The position numbers and the translations under genes were made by a program. A stretch of DNA of 64,000 nucleotides from Hydractinia symbiolongicarpus (lineage: Eukaryota; Cnidaria; Hydrozoa; Anthoathecata; Hydractiniidae): assembly GCF_029227915.1 (NCBI RefSeq), contig NC_079888.1:22300001-22364000 (forward strand), written 5' to 3'. Every line of letters begins with the position of its first letter. The stretch's first letter is position 1. This document shows, one piece after another, positions 27,652 to 34,816 of the stretch. The notes beneath the pieces were generated by a model, which had not been told where the DNA came from, ran no database searches, and saw nothing but the letters and a program-made list of their open reading frames with translations.

Positions 27652-27654
27652 TCA
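27652..27654 (-). other. Shared premature stop (TGA) in the endonuclease, copy 1
   Basis: An in-frame TGA follows codons for FSD. The next codons, in the same frame, encode LTKFEDL and lead into GDIN, so only a single codon is affected. The same TGA is present at 33,514-33,516 in copy 2, so it predates the duplication. It could have come from TGG or CGA; the sequence does not say which. The following bases (TTA) do not match the UGA-CUA readthrough context. Confidence 0.9.
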
Positions 27655-28137
27655 GTCAGAAAAGGAGATGATTCTCTCCGAGCGGTATATGACCCCAAGA
27701 AGTAGTTTACTATGCTTGTTTCGGCCATCTACCTCGATCCATATATGCTCTAAATTTTCGTACATATCATTAATATCCTTTCGAATGCGATATTTGATCA
27801 AACTGTTCACATAAATTCCAACACCCCCTCCTCGAATTTGGTCTCTATTCACATATTCCATTGAGTAACCAGGTATACGGACGTATTCCAATAAATTAGC
27901 ATTATTTTTTAGCCATGTTTCGGATAAGCAAACAATGTCGAATGGGTGGTCATCCAATAATACCAGTAAATCGTTAAAATTAGATGTCATCGATTGTGTG
28001 TTTATGTGCAGTACTCTCAATTTTTGATAATGTTCATGCAATGCGTGTTGATGACTGCTGTATGTTGCACCTGAAATAGTTGATGAAATAGTTGAATTCA
28101 AATCATTCTCTCGCGCAAACGGCATTAATAAGTGTGT

Positions 28138-28287
28138 ACAGTCAGTACATGTCCACTTTACCGGAATACAATTCATTATGGAATGTGTCAAGTTGGTATC
28201 GGCACATTTTGCATGAGTTCGATTAAAACACATTTCACAGGCGAGCTGCTTTTGATTTCGTCTGATAGTTGCTCTACATTTAATGCA
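28138..28287 (-). other. PHD-type C4HC3 zinc finger region, copy 1
   Basis: Eight metal ligands are present with spacing C-x2-C-x12-C-x2-C-x4-H-x2-C-x18-C-x2-C, and a Trp lies two residues before the last pair. This matches PHD fingers, which occur in the ORF1 or N-terminal regions of several CR1/L2-like elements. It starts seven residues after the predicted 2A break, so it would form the N-terminus of the released enzyme. Possible roles are chromatin or nucleic-acid binding; none is demonstrated here. Confidence 0.83.
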
Positions 28288-28305
28288 CTTAGTTGCTTGG
28301 GGTTT

Positions 28306-28332
28306 GGGCCCTGGGTTGGTTTCCACGTCGCC
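28306..28332 (-). other. 2A-like ribosome-skipping motif, copy 1
   Basis: The codons read GDVETNPGP, matching the 2A consensus D-x-E-x-N-P-G-P. The residues just upstream (ARFNIILQS) give the usual alternation of hydrophobic and polar positions. In known 2A sequences the bond between the last Gly and Pro is not formed during translation, which releases the upstream chain while translation continues. Here the break would fall between residues 165 and 166, just before the PHD finger. 2A-like sequences have been described in trypanosomatid and several animal APE-type non-LTR elements. Activity of this copy is inferred, not shown. Confidence 0.9.
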
Positions 28333-28803
28333 ACTTTGCAAAATAATATTAAATCTAGCACACGTATTGTTATAATAGGAGACTCTTGCTTTACCTCTTT
28401 TAATAACGTAACTATAGCTTCTGTCACCTTTTACAATCGTTCCATTTATTTCAATGGTCTCAATGCTATCGTTAAAATCAATACATAAAGTAATTAGTGA
28501 TGTTATTAATATTACGGCATAAGACATTGTGGTTACCATGGTGATATAGAGTGTTGATAAGAAGTTTTGCAAATTGTTGCAATTTGCCGGGACGTGTAAT
28601 ACCCAAAAACGTTTAAATTTTCTGCATATAAACCAACTAATCCAAAATAATCTTTGTATAAGCAATAAAATTACTTCGGAATGTATAAGAGTCGCAATTT
28701 TCGTCGATAGCCACAAATAGAGTACGATTTCCTTAAAATCTCTTATATGGCATACGTAAATCCAAAAAAAACTTTTAAATTCTTTCCATATAAACCTTTC
28801 CAT

Positions 28804-28954
28804 ATAAACATGCCCCTGAGTAAAGGTAATGTGTACACCGGGTTGAGGATTATTTCTGAAATTTCAAGTTCCTTTTCGAGCACATTGTCTATCTCCACTC
28901 ACACCTGTTTTTATTCTTTATTATTTTGTGATTTTGTGATATTTTATTATTTTG
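28804..28954 (-). promoter_or_regulatory. 5' leader of retrotransposon copy 1
   Basis: This is the non-coding segment between the satellite junction and the first ATG of the long frame. Intact APE-type elements usually carry an internal promoter here, but I see no motif I can name. The outer end is AT-rich, with TAAT-like steps. A 14-bp direct repeat, CTTTCCATATAAAC on the plus strand, occurs twice in tandem at 28,782-28,809 and overlaps the chosen start codon. An ATG just upstream is out of frame. The true transcription start is not determined. Confidence 0.45.
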
Positions 28955-30767
28955 TTTACTCCCTGGGTACTTTCTTTGTATACTTTTGACTATACGGGCC
29001 GAGTCCGGGATTTAGGGAAATCGCAGGTTTTCGTTTGCGGGCGATTAAACTGCTTTTTTTCAGCGTCTCATCAAAAATGAAAACATTTTTGAAAACTACA
29101 AGTCTGATGCGTTTTAGTGGTGAAAAAATAATTTAAAAAATCGTTCGGGAAATGAGTTTACTCCCTGGGTACGTTCTTTGTATACTTTTGACTATACGGC
29201 CAAGCCCGGGATTTACGGGAAATCGCGGGTTTTCGTTTGCCGGCAATTAAACTTCTTTTATTCAGCGTCTCATCAAAAATGAAAACATTTTTGAAAACTA
29301 CAAGTCTCATGCGTTTTAGTGGTGAAAAAATAATTTAAAAAATCGTTCGGGAAATGAGTTTACTCCCTGGGTACGTTCTTTATATACATTTGACTATACG
29401 TGCCAAGCCCGGGATTTACGGGAAATCGCGGGTTTTCGTTTGCCGGCGATTAAACTTCTTTTATTCAGCGTCTCATCAAAAATGAAAACATTTTTAAAAA
29501 CTACAAGTCTTATGCGTTTTAGTGGTGAAAAAATAATTTAAAAAATCGTTCTGGAAATGAGTTTACTCCCTGGGTACATTCTTTGTATACTTTTGACTAT
29601 ACGGGCCGAGTCCGGGATTTAGGGAAATCGCAGGTTTTCGTTTGCCGGCGATTAAACTGCTTTTTTTCAGCGTCTCATCAAAAATGAAAACATTTTTGAA
29701 AACTACAAGTCTCATGCGTTTTAGTGGTGAAAAAATGATTTAAAAAATCGTTCGGGAAATGAGTTTACTCCCTGGGTACGTTCTTTGTATACTTTTGACT
29801 ATACGGCCAAGCCCGGGATTTACGGGTAATCGCGGGTTTTCGTTTGCCGGCGATTAAACTTCTTTTATTCAGCGTCTCATCAAAAATGAAAACATTTTTG
29901 AAAACTACAAGTCTCATGCGTTTTAGTGGTGAAAAAATAATTTAAAAAATCGTTCGGGAAATGAGTTTACTCCCTGGGTACTTTCTTTGTATACTTTTGA
30001 CTATACGGGCCGAGTCCGGGATTTAGGGAAATCGCAGGTTTTCGTTTGCCGGCGATTAAGCTGCTTTTATTCAGCGTCTCATCAAAAATGAAAACATTTT
30101 TAAAAACTACAAGTCTTATGCGTTTTAGTGGTGAAAAAATAATTTAAAAAATCGTTCTGGAAATGAGTTTACTCCCTGGGTACTTTCTTTGTATACTTTT
30201 GACTATACGGGCCGAGTCCGGGATTTAGGAAAATCGCAGGTTTTCGTTTGCCGGCGATTAAACTGCTATTTTTCAGCGTCTCATCAAAAATGAAAACATT
30301 TTTGAAAACTACAAGTCTCATGCGTTTTAGTGGTCAAAAAATAATTTAAAAAATCGTTCTGGAAATGAGTTTATTCCCTGGGTAAATTCTTTGTATACTT
30401 TTGACTATACGGGCCGAGTCCGGGATTTACGGGAAATCGCAGGTTTTCGTTTGCCAGCGATTAAACTGCTTTTATTCAGCGTCTCATCAAAAATGAAAAC
30501 ATTTTTGAAAACTACAAGTCTCATGCGTTTTAGTGGTGAAAAAGTGATTTAAAAAATCGTTCGGGAAATGAGTTTACTCCCTGGGTACTTTCTTTGTATA
30601 CTTTTGACTATACGGGCAAAGCCCGGGATTTACGGGAAATCGCGGGTTTTCGTTTGCCGGCGATTAAACTTCTTTTATGCAGCGTCTCATCAAAAATGAA
30701 AACATTTTTAAAAACTTATGCGTTTTAGTGGTGAAAAAATAATTTAAAAAATCGTTCTGGAAATGAG

Positions 30768-30770
<3 letters not shown>
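28955..30770. repeat. Satellite block between the two retrotransposon copies
   Basis: About nine monomers in the same orientation as the rest of the array. The first resumes in mid-monomer at TTTACTCCCTGGG, directly after the element's 5' end, and carries a private GTTTGCGGGCGATT variant that is also found beside copy 2. Several units have TACGTTCTTT and a GG deletion giving TACGGCCAAG. The last 0.44 kb is the left flank of copy 2. No gene is present. Confidence 0.95.

Positions 30771-30797
<27 letters not shown>
30771..30797. repeat. (ATT)9 microsatellite tail, copy 2
   Basis: Nine ATT units, one more than in copy 1. This accounts for the 3-bp change in offset between the left flank (5,859) and the element body (5,862). 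Confidence 0.93.
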
Positions 30798-30799
<2 letters not shown>

Positions 30800-31083
30800 A
30801 AGACTATATTCTGGCATATCCATATACAAATATACATAGCTCTTCATCCAGAAAATTTTAAACAAGGAGATTAATAAAATTTAAAATGTATGTATATATA
30901 TACATTATGCTTACACTAAAAGAAATTTCTAATATATATTAAAAAAAATACTAATGATAATATTGTTAAAAGAAACGGACGAGAAAACAAAAACAAAAAC
31001 AAAAACACAGAAGAGAAAGTGCGCGATTTGAGTAAGGAAAAGTCAATTAACGCATAACAACAGAATGATCCACAAAAATTTAC
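30798..31083 (-). other. 3' UTR of retrotransposon copy 2
   Basis: AT-rich non-coding segment matching the copy 1 3' UTR, with two substitutions visible: TATATG to TGTATG near 30,888, and AAGAAC to AAAAAC in the A-rich stretch near 30,997. Confidence 0.75.
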
Positions 31084-32037
31084 TTAAATTTCTTTCAGTA
31101 AAAATAATTTTGTCTCTCTTTTAAATGTTATCAGCTTTTTAATCGAGCGAATGTCTTTAGGAAGTCGATTGAAAGACGTAGTTGTTACATCTTCGAAAGT
31201 GTTTTTGCGAAGTGATGTCTTTAATCGAATTTCGTCAGCACTTCGAAGAGTTCTTTTGTGAACAACAATTTCAATTTTCAAATACTTTGGCCAATTATTC
31301 TGATGAACACTTTTAAAGGCTGTGATCATCAAATGCCATTCTCGTCTTTGTTTAATAGGTAACCAACCTAAACGTGTTATATCTTCAGTATGGCTGTACT
31401 TATCCCATACAAAGCTGGCTGCACATATCATCACTTTATGCAGCTTTCGAATTTGGATGGCTGTTAATGGAATATAAACAGTGTCGTTAAAGTCTAATTT
31501 TGACAAGACTAGCATTTCAGCTAATTGTTTTCGTAACTTAAATGGTGCCATGCGTTTTAGTTTACGTAATATAGATAAGATGCCATGACAACACGATACT
31601 ACACTCTGTACATGATCATTCCAACTTAGGTGTTCATCTAATTTAACACCCAATACAGACCATGTTGGAACTCTTTCAATCTGGAAGTCATCCAGTTTGA
31701 TATCAGTACAATCGAGGTCGTTGAGATTGTGTCGTTTTGACATTTGTGATGTTGAAAACACCATTAACTTTGTTTTTTCCTTGTTCAGAACAAGATTGTT
31801 ATTTGTAGACCATCTTTGAAGTTGACTTATATCTCCGTTTATTTGTTCCTTTGCCTTCGCAAGATTATTTAATTTTGTGGACGTAAACAAAGTGGTGTCG
31901 TCAGCATACTGTAACGTACTCGTTGTCAAATGCATTTCCAGGTCAGTGACGTATAAATTGAAAATAACAGGGCCTAATATTGACCCTTGCGGCACACCAG
32001 ATGTGATGTTACAAAATTCAGAGGTCTTATCATTAAT
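31084..32037 (-). pseudogene. Retrotransposon copy 2 polyprotein, C-terminal part: reverse transcriptase motifs B-D and C-terminal region
   Basis: Same frame as the upstream part, after the private stop at 32,038-32,040. It encodes SGVPQGS (motif B), YADD (motif C), KTKLMVFS and the C-terminal LGWLPIKQRREW and RLPKDIR segments, ending at the natural stop. The apparent start at 31,995 is a GTG inside motif B and is not an initiator. It differs from copy 1 by T585M, N698D and N752S (numbering of the copy 1 C-terminal half). Confidence 0.9.
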
Positions 32038-32040
32038 TCA
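32038..32040 (-). other. Private premature stop (CGA to TGA) in the reverse transcriptase, copy 2
   Basis: On the plus strand copy 1 reads ATTCGCAC (26,176-26,178 = TCG) and copy 2 reads ATTCACAC. On the coding strand this is CGA to TGA, the transition expected from deamination of a methylated CpG. The lesion falls between motifs A and B and arose after the duplication. Confidence 0.92.
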
Positions 32041-33513
32041 CACAATTTGTTTTCTGCCACACAAGTAACTCAAAATTAGTTCAACAAACTCTTTGGAAAA
32101 ACCGATTTGGTTGAGTTTCCTCATTGTAGTTTCATATTGAACAGTATCAAAGGCTTTCGAAAAGTCAGCTAATACTACAAGACTGATTTCGTTTTTACTC
32201 ATTGCTTCTTTGATATCCGTTCTAAGTTTCATCAACAAAGTAGTCGAGGAGTGTCCTTTTCGGTACCCGGACATCGTTTCGGAATATAAAGATTTCTCAT
32301 CGATAAAGATTATCATTTGTGTAAGGATAAGACGTTCAAATACTTTGGATAAAATAGGAAGGATGGATATCGGTTGTAGTTCTTTTATTGATGTAGAAAC
32401 ATTCACTTTTGGAATAGGTGCGACTTTTGCCACTTTCCATTGACACGGGAAGCATTTTTTCTCAATGCACGTATTTATAATATGTGTTAGAACAGAAGAA
32501 ATTTCATTTGCTAGTAATTTAACATATTTCACTGGTATATCATCAAACCCAGTTGATATATCGTTACGTAGTCCTTTAAGTTCTTTAAGTACCTCCTCAT
32601 ACTTAACATGTCTGAGTTGAAACATTTTGGAAGTCGATGGTGGTAATGTTTGGAGTACTTCCTTTAAATCAATTTCAGATTTTGGAATTGATCCCGTAAC
32701 TCCCTCAGCTGTTCCGGCAAAAAAAGTGTTTACACTATCAGCGTCAAAATGAAGAGGCTTCGAAGGAGGATGTAAAATTCGATTGATAGTGTTCCACACT
32801 TCTTTCGAATTTTTAGAACTAAGTGCTTTTCTATAAAAGGAAACTTTAGCTTTCTTGATCTTTTTCTTAACAGAGTTTTTAAGTTGTCGAAATTCGTTCC
32901 ATATCATTTGATCGTTAGTTTCATGAGCAAGTTTTCGAAGTTTATTTCGCTTCGTTTGGTCACTTTTTATGTTTAAAGTATGAATCCATGGAGATGGTGG
33001 TCTTGTTATTTTTGTTCTTCTTAACGGGGCATGTCTATCAATGCAATCTTGCATGAACTTGTGAAGTATCTCCACTTTTTCTTCTGGATCATCTATAGCG
33101 TATATAACTGATGTCGGTAGGTTCGAGAAATCCGACACAAAAGATTCCCTATCAAACTGCCTTTCATCTCTTATCATTTTATATCGAGGTTTAAACTTAT
33201 CGTATTTAATGTTGATGATAGCGTAAGGTCCATCATGGTCACTAATAGTTTCGCAGCATGGTAATACATCAGTATGTGCAATTTTGGTATTATTGTTAAT
33301 TATCATATGATCGATCAATGTTGCGCTTAAAGGAGTCGTCCTGGTTGGTTTTGATACTATCTGTTTAAGGTTGAATGCAGATAAAATATTGTTGTACTGT
33401 CTTACTTGGCAACATTCTGGTTTGAGAAGATTTATGTTTATGTCCCCTGTTATAAGTAGCAGGCCATCCCATGTTGTTTGGATATAAGTTATCAAATCTT
33501 CAAATTTAGTTAA
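32038..33513 (-). pseudogene. Retrotransposon copy 2 polyprotein, middle part: rest of endonuclease and first half of reverse transcriptase
   Basis: This continues in frame after the shared TGA. The apparent start at 33,495 is TTG. It carries the endonuclease motifs GDIN, TLIDH and SDH, and the reverse-transcriptase fingers through motif A (FSKAFD). It then stops at TGA 32,038-32,040, where copy 1 has CGA (Arg, residue 486 of its C-terminal half). Other differences from copy 1 include K82E, L127P, N251D, R265G, I326K, R357K and P377S (copy 1 to copy 2). The catalytic YADD lies beyond the stop, so no active enzyme could be made from this copy. Confidence 0.9.
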
Positions 33514-33999
33514 TCAGTCAGAAAAGGAGATGATTCTCTCCGAGCGGTATATGACCCCAAGAAGTAGTTTACTATGCTTGTTTCGGCCATCTACCTCGAT
33601 CCATATATGCTCTAAATTTTCGTACATATCATTAATATCCTTTCGAATGCGATATTTGATCAAACTGTTCACATAAATTCCAACACCCCCTCCTCGAATT
33701 TGGTCTCTATTCACATATTCCATTGAGTAACCAGGTATACGGACGTATTCCAATAAATTAGCATTATTTTTTAGCCATGTTTCGGATAAGCAAACAATGT
33801 CGAATGGGTGGTCATCCAATAATACCAGTAAATCGTTAAAATTAGATGTCATCGATTGTGTGTTTATGTGCAGTACTCTCAATTTTTGATAATGTTCATG
33901 CAATGCGTGTTGATGACTGCTGTATGTTGCACCTGAAATAGTTGATGAAATAGTTGAATTCAAATCATTCTCTCGCGCAAACGGCATTAATAAGTGTGT

Positions 34000-34149
34000 A
34001 CAGTCAGTACATGTCCACTTTACCGGAATACAATTCATTATGGAATGTGTCAAGTTGGTATCGGCACATTTTGCATGAGTTCGATTAAAACACATTTCAC
34101 AGGCGAGCTGCTTTTGATTTCGTCTGATAGTTGCTCTACATTTAATGCA
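34000..34149 (-). other. PHD-type C4HC3 zinc finger region, copy 2
   Basis: Identical to copy 1. All eight Cys/His ligands and the Trp before the last pair are preserved. Confidence 0.83.
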
Positions 34150-34167
34150 CTTAGTTGCTTGGGGTTT

Positions 34168-34194
34168 GGGCCCTGGGTTGGTTTCCACGTCGCC
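34168..34194 (-). other. 2A-like ribosome-skipping motif, copy 2
   Basis: Same GDVETNPGP codons as copy 1, preceded by the same ARFNIILQS context. It remains intact although the downstream enzyme carries two stops. Confidence 0.9.
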
Positions 34195-34665
34195 ACTTTG
34201 CAAAATAATATTAAATCTAGCACACGTATTGTTATAATAGGAGACTCTTGCTTTACCTCTTTTAATAACGTAACTATAGCTTCTGTCACCTTTTACAATC
34301 GTTCCATTTATTTCAATGGTCTCAATGCTATCGTTAAAATCAATACATAAAGTAATTAGTGATGTTATTAATATTACGGCATAAGACATTGTGGTTACCA
34401 TGGTGATATAGAGTGTTGATAAGAAGTTTTGCAAATTGTTGCAATTTGCCGGGACGTGTAATACCCAAAAACGTTTAAATTTTCTGCATATAAACCAACT
34501 AATCCAAAATAATCTTTGTATAAGCAATAAAATTACTTCGGAATGTATAAGAGTCGCAATTTTCGTCGATAGCCACAAATAGAGTACGATTTCCTTAAAA
34601 TCTCTTATATGGCATACGTAAATCCAAAAAAAACTTTTAAATTCTTTCCATATAAACCTTTCCAT

Positions 34666-34816
34666 ATAAACATGCCCCTGAGTAAAGGTAATGTGTACAC
34701 CGGGTTGAGGATTATTTCTGAAATTTCAAGTTCCTTTTCGAGCACATTGTCTATCTCCACTCACACCTGTTTTTATTCTTTATTATTTTGTGATTTTGTG
34801 ATATTTTATTATTTTG
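34666..34816 (-). promoter_or_regulatory. 5' leader of retrotransposon copy 2
   Basis: Identical by eye to the leader of copy 1, including the tandem 14-bp direct repeat that overlaps the start codon. No promoter motif is recognised. Confidence 0.45.

Larger units (their letters stand above)
27652..28803 (-). pseudogene. Retrotransposon copy 1 polyprotein, N-terminal half: leader, 2A, PHD finger, start of endonuclease (ends at premature TGA)
   Basis: A frame of 383 codons starting at ATG 28,803. Residues 1-157 are a leader rich in hydrophobic residues. It has membrane-like stretches at about 26-60 and 82-108, and a later in-frame Met at 89 or 93 would place the second stretch at the N-terminus like a signal peptide. 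Residues 158-166 are GDVETNPGP, a canonical 2A motif. Residues 173-222 form a C4HC3 zinc finger (C173, C176, C189, C192, H197, C200, C219, C222), with W217 two residues before the last Cys pair, as in PHD fingers. From about 262 an APE-type endonuclease begins, with HINTQS, IVCLSETWL (catalytic-type Glu at 295) and GGGVGIYV. The frame stops at TGA 27,652-27,654, but the next codons in the same frame continue the endonuclease. This is therefore the front part of one disrupted gene. ATG 28,803 is the longest choice and is not proven. Confidence 0.9.
24912..28954 (-). mobile_element. Non-LTR retrotransposon copy 1 (CR1/L2-like, 2A-coding), near full length
   Basis: A 4.04-kb insertion on the minus strand interrupts one satellite monomer. 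Its 5' end is at about 28,954 and its 3' end at 24,912. From 5' to 3' it has a leader of about 150 bp, one long reading frame (28,803 to 25,222) broken by a single TGA, a 3' UTR of about 286 bp, and a microsatellite tail that reads (ATT)8 on the plus strand. There are no terminal repeats. The encoded order is leader, 2A motif, PHD finger, APE-like endonuclease and reverse transcriptase. With the (TAA)n tail, this places it among APE-type non-LTR elements. The C-terminal LGWLPIKQRREW and RLPKDIR segments resemble the CR1/L2/Rex1/Crack group, but the exact clade is not determined. The insertion point falls inside GAGTTT^ACTCCC, with at most a 4-bp GTTT overlap at the two ends. Confidence 0.93.
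24475..30333. repeat. Segmental tandem duplication, unit 1 (~5.86 kb, contains retrotransposon copy 1)
   Basis: This unit holds about 0.44 kb of left-flank satellite, the whole retrotransposon, and about 1.4 kb of right-flank satellite. The next unit begins near 30,334 with the same left-flank variants: GGTCAAAAAATAATTT, a TTTATTCCCTGGG variant, ATGCAGCG, and the 8-bp deletion AAAAACTTATG. The offset is 5,859 bp left of the element and 5,862 bp across it; the 3-bp difference is one extra ATT in the tail of copy 2. On the right both units share GTTTGCGGGCGATT, TTTATATACATTTG and GGGTAATCGCGGG. Homology is patchy beyond about 29,400 and is lost near 29,970, so the right end is approximate. Confidence 0.88.
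33514..34665 (-). pseudogene. Retrotransposon copy 2 polyprotein, N-terminal half: leader, 2A, PHD finger, start of endonuclease
   Basis: The 383-codon frame is identical in protein, and as far as I can see in DNA, to that of copy 1. The hydrophobic leader, GDVETNPGP at 158-166, the C4HC3 finger at 173-222 and the endonuclease motifs HINTQS and IVCLSETWL are all present. It ends at the same TGA (33,514-33,516). Perfect identity over this half contrasts with about 0.5% divergence in the next half. Confidence 0.9.
30771..34816 (-). mobile_element. Non-LTR retrotransposon copy 2 (duplicate of copy 1)
   Basis: This is the same element, same strand and same position within the monomer, offset by 5,862 bp from copy 1 with no internal insertions or deletions that I could find. 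The tail has nine ATT units instead of eight. Over about 4 kb I counted about 15 substitutions: 13 in the C-terminal coding half (11 change the protein, one of them to a stop) and 2 in the 3' UTR. I found none in the 5' 1.56 kb. Shared flanking variants show that this copy came from segmental duplication and not from a second transposition. Confidence 0.93.

Noticed and set aside
27652-27654. Programmed stop-codon readthrough joining the two halves of the retrotransposon protein
   Set aside because: The bases after TGA are TTA and not the known CTA context, the stop falls inside the endonuclease domain, and a simple nonsense mutation is sufficient. Not excluded if other family members share the stop.
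28132-28488. Plus-strand reading frame of 118 codons (and matching 33,994-34,350) and the minus-strand 79-codon frame at 28,188-28,427
   Set aside because: Both overlap the 2A/PHD coding region in other frames and have no recognisable domain. They are shadows of the real frame.
24912-28954. LTR retrotransposon or retrovirus-like element
   Set aside because: No terminal repeats, protease, integrase or RNase H were recognised. The endonuclease is APE-type and the element ends in a TAA-type tail, which fits non-LTR elements.
24912-34816. Two independent retrotransposon insertions into the same monomer position
   Set aside because: The flanking monomers share rare variants on both sides and the offset is constant, so duplication of a single insertion explains the data better.
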